Shown: positions 9,375 to 20,508 of the stretch, piece after piece | Layout of the letters: every line of letters starts with the position of its first letter | How positions within the stretch are numbered: position 1 is the stretch's first letter | Origin: Gracilariopsis chorda | Lineage: Eukaryota > Rhodophyta > Florideophyceae > Gracilariales > Gracilariaceae | DNA: 64,000 nucleotides | Assembly: GCA_003194525.1 (NCBI GenBank) | Contig: NBIV01000106.1 | Coordinates: 183,173 to 247,172, forward strand | Direction of reading: 5' to 3' | Notes under the pieces: model-generated | What the model was told of the DNA's origin: nothing | Database searches by the model: none | Seen by the model: the letters and a program-made list of their open reading frames with translations, nothing else | Made by a program: the position numbers and the translations under genes

Positions 9375-10880
9375 TTACGACGAAGTTGACTTTTGGTTCG
9401 CAGTGAGGCAACGATAATCACGCAGTGCTTCGCGGAGCTGTGCACGAACGGTCTGCAATTCAGCGGTGGCAGCAATGGCGAATTGACCCTTCTCACGCAT
9501 GGTCATCAGCTTTAGCTCGGCCACAAGTGGTGGCGGTAATATGTCAAGTTGAAGTCGGATTTCCTCATGATTTGCGACATTCAAGCCGTTGCATCTGCGC
9601 GATATGTGGCGCAAAATATCGCTAATGGCTTGAGGTGACAATTGTTCGATGTCAGACTTGAGTCGAAGTCGCTGTTCGGGTGTTGCGACGTTGGACAACA
9701 TATGCGCTGCGGACGACGAAATTTGTTCAAACTGTTGTTGCTCCAGTCGCAGTCGACGTTGTTTGAGGAGGCTGATTTGATGTTGCAGTCGCTGTAATTT
9801 TGGGGTAGAAGTGATGATTTTGGACTTTGTGTGCATTCGCCGAGATGGATTGGGCGCAGTCTGCTTGACTTGGACGTTTGTTGGAGACCCGACGATGGGG
9901 GTTGCACAATAGGTTTGAATTCTGGGGGTGGTGGTGGTTATGGTGGTGGCCGTCGTAGTGGTTGTGATTGTAGGAAAGAACGGAGGAGTGGCAGATACAG
10001 GCCAAGACGGGGATGGCGGCTGTGCATCAAAATTGTGGCTGAGATTGGGGCTGTGCGAATAGGCGCTTCGATGGTGGAGGAGATTCGGGAGCTGTGGTTG
10101 GATTTCGCGATGCGTTTCTATGGTGCGCGCTCGCTTACGTTTCTTGGAGGCGGAATCGGATGCGTTTTGGAAAGACTGGTCTTGCAGAAGATGTTGATCT
10201 GCGGAATGGGGTTGAGAGAGTTGGGCTTGGGCGGTTTCGATATGCCATCTGTGTAACAGACGCTTCCGTAGCGGGGAGGCGGAGTGGATGTGGTCGTGAG
10301 ACGGAGATGAGCAAATTGGATTCGAAGAAGCAGAAGTGGAAAGTGGGAAAGTTAGGGGGTGACGGGGAGGTGGAAACGGGTAACAACGCAACTCGATGGT
10401 GAAGGGGGTGTCCGGTTGATCGGGGGGTGGGGTGAGGTGATCGGATGGCTTGTTAGCGAGTCGAGCAGAAGGGGGGCGGAGCGGAGGGGGAGCAGACTGA
10501 GCTGTTTGGTCAGCGGTTTGGCGAAGAAGTGGAGCAGGAGAGGGGGAGGACTGATGCGGCTGCGGCTGCGGCTGCGGCTGTTGGTGGTCGAGGGCAGGTG
10601 GAGCGGAGGCGGGGGAGGGTATGAAGAGAGAGGTGGGAAGAGCGTGGGGGGGGTGAGTGGGAGGAAGAAGTTGTGGAAGATGAAGTGGAGGAGGAGGCGG
10701 AAGCGGAGGTGGAGGCGGTGGAGTGGAGGAGGAGGGCGGAGATGGGGGCGAGGGAGAGGCAGACGGCGACGGAGTGGGGGGTTCCGGAGGAACGGGGAGG
10801 GACGGAGATGGCTTCATACAGGGCGATGGGGGGCGCTCTGCGCGAACGGGGGAGCGGGTTGAGGCGGCGCGGACGCCCAT
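9375..10880 (-). CDS. NET-domain (BET extra-terminal) protein without bromodomain
   Basis: The frame starts at ATG 10880 (MGVRAAS; 501 residues). An upstream GTG in the same frame is not a credible start, and a third choice is ATG 10817. The N-terminal ~330 residues are low-complexity, with long runs of Pro and Ser and Gln-Pro repeats. A nuclear localisation-like KKRKRAR lies near residue 255. A Thr-rich run is followed by a Leu/Gln/Arg coiled coil (KLQRLQHQISLLKQRRLRLE, ~365-385). At ~400-465 is a NET-like domain: an initial helix RLRLKSDIEQLSP, then ISDILRHISRR, then EEIRLQLDILPPPLVAELKL. In BET proteins NET binds chromatin regulators (family knowledge). No bromodomain precedes it, so this is a stand-alone NET adaptor, presumably nuclear. 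Identification rests on the pattern alone. Confidence 0.7.
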   Translation of the reverse strand: MGVRAASTRSPVRAERPPSPCMKPSPSLPVPPEPPTPSPSASPSPPSPPSSSTPPPPPPLPPPPPLHLPQLLPPTHPPHALPTSLFIPSPASAPPALDHQQPQPQPQPHQSSPSPAPLLRQTADQTAQSAPPPLRPPSARLANKPSDHLTPPPDQPDTPFTIELRCYPFPPPRHPLTFPLSTSASSNPICSSPSHDHIHSASPLRKRLLHRWHIETAQAQLSQPHSADQHLLQDQSFQNASDSASKKRKRARTIETHREIQPQLPNLLHHRSAYSHSPNLSHNFDAQPPSPSWPVSATPPFFPTITTTTTATTITTTTPRIQTYCATPIVGSPTNVQVKQTAPNPSRRMHTKSKIITSTPKLQRLQHQISLLKQRRLRLEQQQFEQISSSAAHMLSNVATPEQRLRLKSDIEQLSPQAISDILRHISRRCNGLNVANHEEIRLQLDILPPPLVAELKLMTMREKGQFAIAATAELQTVRAQLREALRDYRCLTANQKSTSS

Positions 10881-13560
10881 TTGGCGGGGCAGCTGAGGGG
10901 CGGCGGACGCTAGGCGAACGGACGGTGCCCGCACGATGGGCGTGGACTGGTAAGTGGTGTGTGTACGGGGAAGAGTGTGTGCGCGCTGCCGCTACCGTCG
11001 TACACCGTGAGCGTCGCGCGACGTGGCGTGTATATGCGCCGTCCGTGTGCAAAACGACTACCGACGCTTGGAACTGCGCGCTGGCGCACGTGTGCCACGA
11101 GTTAAGCAAAAGCGGTGAGCCCTCCCGAATGTGCTGCATGAAGGTATTGCTACGTATGAGAGCTTCTCCGCGCCGCCGCGACTACGCACTTGCGCACCAG
11201 ACCTCAGCTTGACATCCTTCATAGGGTTACCCTCTCTAACTTAGCTGAACGATGCTTGCAAAGCTTTCTTATCATATCCATGCGGCGGGCATGCCCCCTG
11301 GATCGCGGAGGTGGGCAGCCATGATGAGCGTGTCCAAAGTAGAAGGCCATCGGTTCGACTTACACTGTTTTCTCCTCTTTACATGTGTATTCACACAACA
11401 TTCAGTTCGAAAACAGCGCCAAACAAGTGTTCAAAGGCTCTCCGTGCAATCTGGAGAGGGCACGTAGTCTCTGAGTGTACTATCAATCAAACACGCCATT
11501 CTCAACCTTCCACCCAGATGCCATACACACACTCGTGAGTGTGACGCTTCATAGCTACTTCATTCACAGCCTTCTGCAACCTTCGAGACTTGCAATGCCG
11601 CAGATTCTGGTTCACTGTTGTGTGTTGTATTACCCTTCCTACAACGTATCACTTTGTGTTCCTTCTGCTTCGATGATTGCCACACAACATGTGGCACTGA
11701 GATTCCGTGAAAGATTAGTATTATGTTTCCTTCAGTAAGTGAATAGATTCCTACCAAGGGTGAATGGCAACTTCCTGTGACATTTCGTATCCAAAACCCT
11801 TCCCTGTGCGCCACTGCGAAACCTCGTGCGCGAGCATGGCCTTCAAAATAGATAGCTCCGCGGTCCCTGGTATCATGAAGCTTTCGATCCCCTCGACATT
11901 CTAGCTGAGGAACACTTTCCAAGAATAACCATTCAGTGCACCGACAGCATCTCCATCCTGTCACCCTCCGTGCCAGCATCTGCGTTCATTGCTCATGCCA
12001 CCACCATGAACGTTGCAAGGGTGGCTCCGAGAAAAGCCCCCCTCCACATCGCAGTTTGTACAACAACTTTGTACTAAACCAACGTCCAACAGCTCTGTGC
12101 ACGGTATTACAGTGCTGGTATCGATCCGTGCATTTGCGTTAACAATAACGATTTTTGTTTTTGTACTTGAATGCAATTGGTCCGCAAATGTTCGCAGCGC
12201 CAAGAGCTTACACATCGCATTTCCAAATGTGTCCGGTCTTCCAATGGAACCGTTCCATCTTTGCATCTCTTGCCTTTGTGAAGGCAACGTTCTCCGCACA
12301 TCTCGTTCCATTGCGCGAATAGCCTTTCGTGTACTTCATTTGAATTACGTTCCAACTAACGGAACGACTACCGCACTTTGCAATGGTGCGGAGTCGGCGC
12401 AGTCGCGTTGGAGCCTTCGAGACACTTCCACACGAGGAGATTGTTGGCCATTTGTCGGATATCTTCGCGGAGGATTCACATTTCTTATGCTTCTCTACTC
12501 CAAATTTTAGCCGGTTAATCTCGAACTACGGACGACGGGCTGCTTCTGAAGGAGAAAACAAATGCAAGTCTCTTGCAAAGCATCTCCATCGATATCCGTC
12601 GTGTCGACCGGTCTCTGACTCGGCATTTAATAGTGGCGACAAGCACACTTTCCTTTGCCCCAAGTAGAGCCAAACTAGTTAATATTCATTGAAAATTCTT
12701 ATACGTCAACAACATTGTGTTCTTCGCCTTAGCGGAGGAGAGAAAAAGGAACGCAGAGGACGGATGAACTGAAAACAGCTACCCAGCAGAGTGAAATGAA
12801 AACGCCAATATCGCCCATTTCATGCCGCATTTGTGACTGAGGTATTCTGCACTCAGAAAACTCCTATGAGCTTGGTAGGCAGCCTACGAGAGTATAACCG
12901 GATACCAACAAGTCCGAAAGGTCCTGTAGCATACTTGGAACTATGGCGTGGGCATGGTTTCCCTCTGATCTGAAGTAGTGGGTCGGAAAGCGAATCCACG
13001 CCCAATGTGAGTCAAACTATTTCGGGAATGTTGTATAATCCACCTCATGCAGGTTGCGGGAAATCCTATTGGTACGGATTGTAGAAAAGCAATAAGGTTA
13101 CCTTATAGACAAACTACCGCTGAGACTTAAAACAGTAGTTGTTGTAGCATATGGGAAGGAAAGGGAAACAAGAGCGAAGAGAGAACTCGTTCGGATGCAC
13201 TTTCCTTCCAGATTTTGCAGGAATCGCATATGATACCTTGTGAATAGGTCAACGATCGAATTTTGTCAGATGCACACTTCTCACCTTCTCCGCTCTAAAA
13301 CGCCCTCAGCATATTTCAGATACGAATCAAGCAGATCGTCAGTTAAACAAAATGCAATCGCCCACCTTCCTTCTGCCGAATATTGCAGAATGCGGCTTCC
13401 GAGTTGCGTGGATTTTTCTGTCAGGATGAAGAGACTTGGCTTCTTCAACAAATGCTTCTCACAGATTCCCCTTTCTCTGCGAATATAATTCGTCCATTCT
13501 TGGAATAGATATGAAATGAACAGCTCCAAATCTTTTGGAACATTTGGATTACCTACGTAC
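10881..13560. other. Gene-poor spacer with unassignable short frames
   Basis: I see no gene I would defend. Frames at 11560-11979 (minus), 12013-12510 (plus) and 13281-13529 (minus) have no known domain. A frame at 12383-12667 (plus) contains LPHEEIVGHLSDIFAEDSHFL, reminiscent of an F-box helix, but it is short and unsupported; treat it as a possible gene fragment only. Confidence 0.4.
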
Positions 13561-13583
13561 CCTCTTAATCCACCGGTGATACG

Positions 13584-13613
13584 GATATTGATCTAAGATC
13601 TAAGATCAATATC
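13584..13613. repeat. 30-bp inverted repeat
   Basis: Arms GATATTGATCT and AGATCAATATC (11 bp, exact) flank the 8-bp spacer AAGATCTA. It is AT-rich and lies in gene-free sequence. Its role is unknown; it may be the tip of an eroded element. Confidence 0.6.
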
Positions 13614-15444
13614 TAATCACAACGACCCAAACTCCAAGTCCTTAACAATCATGATGGAGTCTAGAGAGCGTTGATCTCCATCCCACCGAGCAGGAAAAAT
13701 GAGGCCGTGGAGACGGAAAGTGACTCAAACCTGAAGTTGAGATTCCGTCGGTACCCAAATCGACGACCATTGTTTCAAAACTAGTCAATCATACACGTAG
13801 GTTCAGCATCTTTCCCTGCATCTCGAAGCTGCACTGCAATCTCTCATTCTATCAAGTTCCTCGCCTTTCGCTCAATTCTGCGGTTCAAATCCAAAACCGT
13901 TTTTTCGTGCATACTCGAATGATATGTATAAATGAGCGAAAAATCCCCATGCCCGTCAGCGGTTTCTGATCTTCGTGTTAAGTGGATAATATCACAATGA
14001 AAACAAGATAACGCAGAAATGCATGCCCACCGCAAAAGCGATGTTGACTTCTCAAGTGGCAGTCCAGTCTCTTTTCACTTAAAATCTTTCAAGGCACTTG
14101 ACTTGCGCTACGAATTGCAAAAAATCATGCATCACGAAAGTAATCTTAGGCTCAGGATATTGATTTTCATCCTAGGAAGGCTTTTTCTGAAAAGCAAGCC
14201 GCTGTGGCTCCTGGGAATGTGAAAGTCGTACTCTTTGACATGCATGAGAGGTTCAAGATGTGTACAAGAATCCAGTTTGCCGTTACTGGATCTTCCATCG
14301 CTTGTGAACAGTGCTAGATGTCTGATTAAAACAGATTCCTCGATATCACTTCCAATTTCCGACAGTTGATTGCGACTGTTCATCTGAGGAAGTTGATATT
14401 CGTGATCACTAATTTTTCTCTTCATATCCATTGTATCGCTTAAATCAATGCATATTGTTCTAATCCAAGGACAGTGGTTAGCTTTTGTCTAGTATCCGTC
14501 AGAGAATAGCGAGATCGGTAACAGCGAGTAAAGTGCAGAAGGTTTCGATACAAACAACTAATGGAAAGTTTTCAACCTTCGACTGGTTTTGTAATTTCCT
14601 TTGGTGTGACGCAAAAGGCCGTAAAACCCACCACTTCCAACTCCTCTGAGCACCGAAAAGGGGCTTTGCCGTTTAGCGACGTTAAAGGTTGGTTCACAAA
14701 GTTCGTTTTCCATCTTAAAGCGGATGTAATTTTTTTTCGAGCGATATGATGATAATGTGCATACAAACAGAATCGGCCGAGAGCTGTGCTTACAATCTAT
14801 GAAAACTTTTGGGGATCGAAGGAAGATCAGTGGTGAACGAACTGATAAGTGGCTTTCTGCGGTGTCATTCTGGGTGCCTATGTCCTTCGTTAATTCTCTG
14901 GACATTCCGCTTGACATTTGATCTACTTTAAGTGCAAGATCACCAGATTGGAATTGGCAACCCACAACGTCACATAGGTTGAAGTAGAACATTTGTGAGA
15001 GTGTTTGCCACCACTACTTCATCCAAAAACAGATATCTGTGCTCGGGAAATGGACTCTAAACCAAGAACAATCGTTAGGTTTAGATTCCAGGCGAATCAT
15101 AAAGAGGGAGCACGAAGGTTAGTAGATCTGCGTTCCACCCAATTTCGGTTGGTTGTGTGTGCGTCTGGCTGAAACAAAGACCGCAGAGCGCTCGAAGATG
15201 AAAAGACAGAAAATATTTTGAATGAGTGATTGCATCTACGACGCACCGTGGTCGTCTTGATTCCGGATGTATGCGTTGCATCGTTTTCATATCGTGAACG
15301 GGACCAAAGTCGAAGTCATATCTGTCCTCATTTCAATGTCCATTGATTTCCCGTTTCTATGAGTTTGGAATTCGTTGTGGAGGGAATTCGCAAAAGTAAG
15401 GCGTTTTATCGACAGGGCTTTTCTATGTGTTTATTAACCTTTGA
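13614..15444. other. Gene-poor spacer
   Basis: Frames at 14132-14431 and 14558-14992 (both minus) have ordinary composition but no motif I recognise and no plausible neighbours. I treat them as unsupported. Confidence 0.4.
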
Positions 15445-15606
15445 CTGAAGAAGATCGACATCTTGGAAGATGAAATCTGCTTCCAGTACTCGGTAGGTCT
15501 TTACAAGGCTAAGAAAAAGTTCCTTCCCAATGCTTCGGCTTTGCTCTTTGCTGACGATATGTCATTCCAGCTTGATGGCGATCACGCGGACCAGTCTGCG
15601 AACTGA
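15445..15606 (+). pseudogene. Possible reverse-transcriptase relic (FADD box)
   Basis: An open stretch of about 53 codons ending at TGA 15604 contains ALLFADDMSFQL, which looks like the catalytic FADD block of non-LTR (LINE-type) reverse transcriptases. Nothing else of such an enzyme is readable around it. If real, it is a small, old remnant. Confidence 0.25.
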
Positions 15607-16622
15607 TCATATTTGCGGTGGTTCTAATTGCGTGCTGTCAAGTTATTAACTAGAATTTGTTGTGAGTGTGCGACTTGGATGCAATATGTTACGCAGTATT
15701 GAAGAAAGCATTATACGAAGATTTCGGACGAATCCATGACTTAACGATACATCAACTCATCGCGCTGGGCTGCGCAACCATAAGCAAACGGCACAAGATT
15801 TCTCAGGGGTCCCGCAATCTTTCCCTGACTTTTTCTACACCGGCCATCCTCCCTTTGATATAGAAGGGTGCCCAAACCACATGACCTACCTGCCATTTAA
15901 AACAGCACCTCGCAAGCGGACACACAAGGTCTGGCCTTACTTTACCTCATAGGGTTGTAGTTTTGGTTTTTAAGGACATTATGACCTGGAATTCGGAGAG
16001 GGTTTGCGTTGCTACACGGTTCTACAAACGTACCTGCTGAGATTCTGGTAGAAAGGGCGGGTAGTATACCGCCAGTGCTTCTAGGGAAAAAAGTGCTAAT
16101 TGCAATCCGGCATTTCGTGGTGTGCCCCTTACCTGGCGCCCTGTACAATTTGAGGAGGGAATAGTAGGCCAAAGGGGTTGTTGGTCTCCGTGAGCGACCC
16201 AATCGCCTGTCCATTTCGCTTCCCTCGTTACTAGAGGGAAGACAGGCACACCTCGTGAAGGCGGATCGGCTTGTACGGGGAATAGTAGAGAAAAATATGG
16301 ACAGGACGAGGGGCGACTGAACGAGATGGATACGCAATCAGGTTTTTCTGCAGAAGTTTCTTGCGTGAGGATAGAAAACGATTCTTAACCTGTTTAATAT
16401 TCTCCCGCTTGGAGGGGGGATAAGCGTCACCAGGTGCATGCAGAATACGCGTCGCTATGCCCTGAAGAGCACGATCTTTGTCGGTCGTGTGATAGTTATC
16501 ATTCGACTCGAAGTTGATCGCGGGCCTTTCCGCAAGTCTCTTTAAGGTTGATCCGCTACGTTGCCGGTACTCTCTATTGAGCGTACGTACCCAGGCTGCT
16601 GCAAGGTGAGAGAAAGCAGCAC

Positions 16623-17129
16623 TCAGCCATTATATTCAGGTGACCGAGAATAAGATCGGCGTTGCGGACAGAGACAGTCTTTGCTTTTCTTCTTTTCTGT
16701 GGGTCCTTGATGCCTAAATAGGGCATAAGGGTAAACAAATCTGTTTAGAGATACTTTTTCTCCGCAGGAAACCAAGGAATTTCTGCGGTCACTGTCTAAT
16801 AATATATCCTTCACCAACTTCCCCCTCCGCTCGCGCAAACTTGGCAATTGTTCTCTCCTGGCATGGTTAGTCGGCTGGCATCGGAGCACATAATGTTCGA
16901 GATGCTTTTGTGCTCTGCACAACCAATCCCAAAAACAACGTTTCTTCTCTAAGTATGTGGCTACCGCGTGTAGTTCTGACACGTGCCTAAAGACCTGTGC
17001 TAATACCACTTCTGATCTTCTTGCTTCAACGTCGGACATTATTGTCGGACTTCTTCGCAGGACCATTTGACTGGTGCGCGTATGGCAGTGTATTTTTCTA
17101 GGAGCATTCCGTTCTACATTGCGTGGCAA
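16623..17129 (-). other. Coding-like frame, possible retroelement tail
   Basis: An open frame of 168 codons, Arg/Lys/Cys/His-rich. HLEHYVLRC followed by NHARRE looks like the E-H-x3-C type ending seen after some non-LTR reverse transcriptases. No catalytic domain lies upstream on this strand and the start is not secure. It could be chance. Confidence 0.2.
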
Positions 17130-19060
17130 ACGAAGTGGTCTGAGCGGTCCTCATCGGCCCCATCAAAGCGAACGCAATAAATGCGGTTGGCGGTAGTTAA
17201 TTTTCCTTTCAAGTCTTATACCATCTCACTCAAGCAGTTACCACGCTGCTGGTGTCCAGCATGCGACAAGGTATTTCGTTTTTCTTCGAGGATCGTATAT
17301 GAGCCGTTTGACGAGGGGACGCTCTCTCATAGCGTTAGCAACTATCACTTTTTTGGATTAGTAGCGTGCGCTCATGATGATCACCATCTTATTCAATGAT
17401 GCACGCATTGATCTCAAAGTTGGAATTCGCGACAAGTCGGTAGAGCCAGGGACGATAAGGCCCGATTTGGCATTAATTGTTTCGTACAGGACAACGTTTT
17501 ACCTCTCAGATGGTCATACGAAAGTTAAATGTGGTGACACAACAATTCTCTTATTGTATGGCATAATTCCAACGGTTGGCAGTGAATGCTTTGGTCCAAG
17601 AAATCGACGAGTAGGGTCTACCTCTAGATGTTCATCTTACCCATAAACTCATCGATGAGTTTGCACCGAACGTTTTCAGGACACGCCAATCGCCGGGCTT
17701 CAGCTTGGCACAAAAATCCGTCGCAAGGGACATGTACTGATCCTTCCTCGTCAGGAACAGCGTGTTTGTTCCTCAGCATGATCGGCGCGTGTCGACGGCA
17801 AAGTTGTGAAGTGGACGTAGGCACCATCGCGCATAGGTGGAATTGCGTTCTGCACTCTTGCTGTAAGCGCTGTTATGTCGTCGGCCCGAGCTTCTGTAAT
17901 TGGCAAGCAGCGACGATACGTGCTGTATGGTAGTTATATGAAGGCACGTATCATAAACCTTATCAGAGTCACTAGAAAATGGTGATGAGGAACAACTGAG
18001 TTGTTCCTGATGCTGTGTGCTTGTGCCAACCACGCCTCTATAGACTTTTAGCGGGTCTTTGGCTTTTTTTTTATTGACAGAAGCATCCACTTGATGGTTC
18101 ATCATGATGGATTCCTTCTTGGATTCCAAACAACGCATTCCTTCACAGCCAGCAATTGTAACTCCGTTCACATATTTTGTGCCCCATTCACGAACTCAAC
18201 AAATGCGCTTCACTGCTCTATCATATCCGTGTGAAAACTGAATATTGAATGGCAGTCTAGGTATTTCAAGAGTTATCTGAGGAACAGATCCTTTGTTTCT
18301 TGCAAGAGTTTCTTCGCAACACTTGCTTGTGAGGCGACTTCAGCAGTTTTGCACAAATGCTTCTTTTGGTTCTTTGAAAGGATATAAAATACGCAGGAGA
18401 TACGAATGGCTACGAAGAGCCTGGAGAATAGTTGTCCAGATAATTCGTATTGTTGTCGGTATCAAGCTCCGTATAAACGTATCCAAAATCAATGCCTCGA
18501 GAATTATGTGCGTATCTTATGACTTGCCCTTGTACAGAGTGGTCTGCATTGCTCTACCGATATCTTCGAAGCAGCCTCCTTCGCAAATGAGCTACAAATG
18601 TTCAGTACCTGTATCTAGCTAGAGAGGTACTGATCGGCACAGGTGCAACTTCCTCGAGCAGCCGTTTTTAATCTGAACCACACAAACGGCAGTTTTGAGG
18701 GCTCACGCGCGGTTCGAACAAAGAATGTTAGTGGCTCAATATCAGATGATTTGTTCAAGACCCAGACGCCTCTACCCTTGGTAACTTTGCCAACTCTCAC
18801 ACTAAAAATACGCTTCAAGCACCCTATCATGCTGTGTAGGAGGTTTCAAGTGCACCGCACCTCTTCATGCTACTAGGGTAGTGCGTGTATGATCAACTCA
18901 GAATTCTTCGGCTTCACAGCTTGACATATTAAACGACAGTCTTTTGCCGATTGGTGGTCTCTATCTCTTATCTCTAGCTTGATGGTACTTTCTTCTGGAG
19001 GCCTGGGCAGGTCTGGGTGCCTGCAGTTCTTTTTTACTCGCCCACTTTGTATATATAGTA
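17130..19060. other. Gene-poor spacer
   Basis: No gene supported. A short inverted repeat AGGAACAA-CTGAG-TTGTTCCT lies near 17988-18008. Short frames on both strands lack motifs. Confidence 0.4.
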
Positions 19061-19110
19061 ACACAACAATTAATGCTTCAACCTAAAGGTTGAAGGATTA
19101 ATTGTTGTGT
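19061..19110. repeat. Long perfect-type hairpin, 23-bp arms
   Basis: Arms beginning ACACAACAATTAAT and ending ATTAATTGTTGTGT pair over 23 bp with one mismatch around a 4-base loop TAAA. The size and near-perfect pairing suit a small-RNA precursor, a cruciform or the fold-back relic of a mobile element. No adjacent gene makes it a terminator. Confidence 0.8.
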
Positions 19111-19165
19111 ACCCTTGGTATTCTACCAAAGAGTTGTCCGCCAGACTCTGCTGATTTCTCCTGAG

Positions 19166-19197
19166 GCCAACATCCAGAACGCTTTCTGGATGTTGGC
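19166..19197. repeat. Hairpin with 14-bp arms
   Basis: GCCAACATCCAGAA and TTCTGGATGTTGGC pair exactly around the loop CGCT, 56 bp after the preceding hairpin. Function is unknown. Confidence 0.75.
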
Positions 19198-20467
19198 GAT
19201 GTCCCACCGCTTCCGTAAAGTTACTATCGCTCGGCACTGGTGTCATATTATACACGAATAAAATGTGAACGATCCTTCACACAAGAATCTTATTGGTGCT
19301 ATCCTTTCCACCTTTCTAACCCGTCTGCAGGGTATACTGTACAAAGCTACGGATTCGAAGGCGGACGCTCAGATACCTGTAGGCAAACAGTACAAAGCAG
19401 CCAAAAGATGAACCCGACATGACGAAAGACACCCGTGTCTGTTGGCACAGCCGACAATGACATGATGATGAATGCTGCACTTTTTGTCTGGCGAGAAGAA
19501 GCTCTGTAGATCATTTAGTGCGTGTGGTTTGATAACGCTTGGAACCAAGACAGATGGGGCTGGGTATGGCCTTGTTGGCGCTACCAGATGTGACCTCATA
19601 ATTCTTCGTAGTCAAAAGATATGTATCACACTCCCGAAACAGCTCTTGTCCAGCCCGATGGAAGCGACAAGTAGCTGTTTATGCCCCTTCACCCGCGGAC
19701 GCAACCTCGGCCTGTACAGAAGGCAGGTTAATTAGCGACAGTCAGCTTGTGTTCCAACTCCACCATAAAAAACACGTGAGCATTATAGTTATTACGCACA
19801 CAAGCCGCCGCACCCGTCGAAATCTCAAAGCAGCCGCTTGCGCCGCTGCAGCAATATATCGCAGCTTAATTCCTGACAACATCGCTACGTTCCGTCAGGC
19901 TGTTGATGAAGGAGCGGGCTTTCAGCGGAACTCCCCTGGCTACCGGTGCTGTAAGACCAATCATTTCTACGCGCCATCGCCTCGGTCCCGAGGGCTCGAG
20001 TTCACAACACAAATAGCTTACCACTCCGCAAAACTCCTGCAAGATACAGCGAGACCTAAATGCGGTGCACCTGGAAAGCAACGCGGAAGCTCCATACGCA
20101 ACGCCACTCGGGGAAAATGCACACCAACGGCGTGTAATTCATTGTACGATATGACGCAATGAGAAGGGTTTATGGCTTGGTGAAATACGCGCACGAACAC
20201 CCACCACCACGCTGATCATGGGGACCTTCACAATGAAGATGATGATGTTGATGTTGATGTTGATGATGATGATGATGGTGTGTGGTAACCGAAAAGCCAC
20301 ACGAGAACCAAAAAAGGTGTGGTGACAGCTTTTGGCTCCTGGGAGAGAGAGCGTCACACAAAAATTCGGAGCAAACATTTAATAAAAGCAGAACAGATTT
20401 CATCCATGATCCAGAGGGAAAGGGTTAGCGGTACAAGTTAGGTTAATGCGCACTGCAGACTCTGCTA
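19198..20467. other. Gene-poor spacer between hairpins
   Basis: Nothing supported except the trinucleotide tract at about 20238-20278. The frame at 19749-20162 (137 codons, plus) has a basic composition without a recognisable motif. Confidence 0.4.
20238..20278. repeat. GAT/GTT trinucleotide tract
   Basis: About 13 units of GATGAT/GTTGAT. It creates a spurious Ile/Asn-rich frame on the minus strand. Confidence 0.85.
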
Positions 20468-20508
20468 CGCGCTGAGTTTTCTCTGCAGCGCAGAGAAAAC
20501 TCAACGCG
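20468..20508. repeat. Hairpin with ~19-bp arms
   Basis: CGCGCTGAGTTTTCTCTGC and GCAGAGAAAACTCAACGCG pair with one mismatch around a 3-base spacer AGC. This is the third strong hairpin within 1.5 kb of gene-free DNA. Confidence 0.75.

Noticed and set aside
10359-11212. Gly/Arg- and Glu-rich plus-strand frames opposite the NET-domain gene
   Set aside because: Mirror images of Pro-rich coding sequence; they lack motifs and overlap the supported gene.
11560-12510. Two frames of 139 and 165 codons on opposite strands
   Set aside because: No recognisable motif, overlapping each other's neighbourhood, and no sign of conserved composition.
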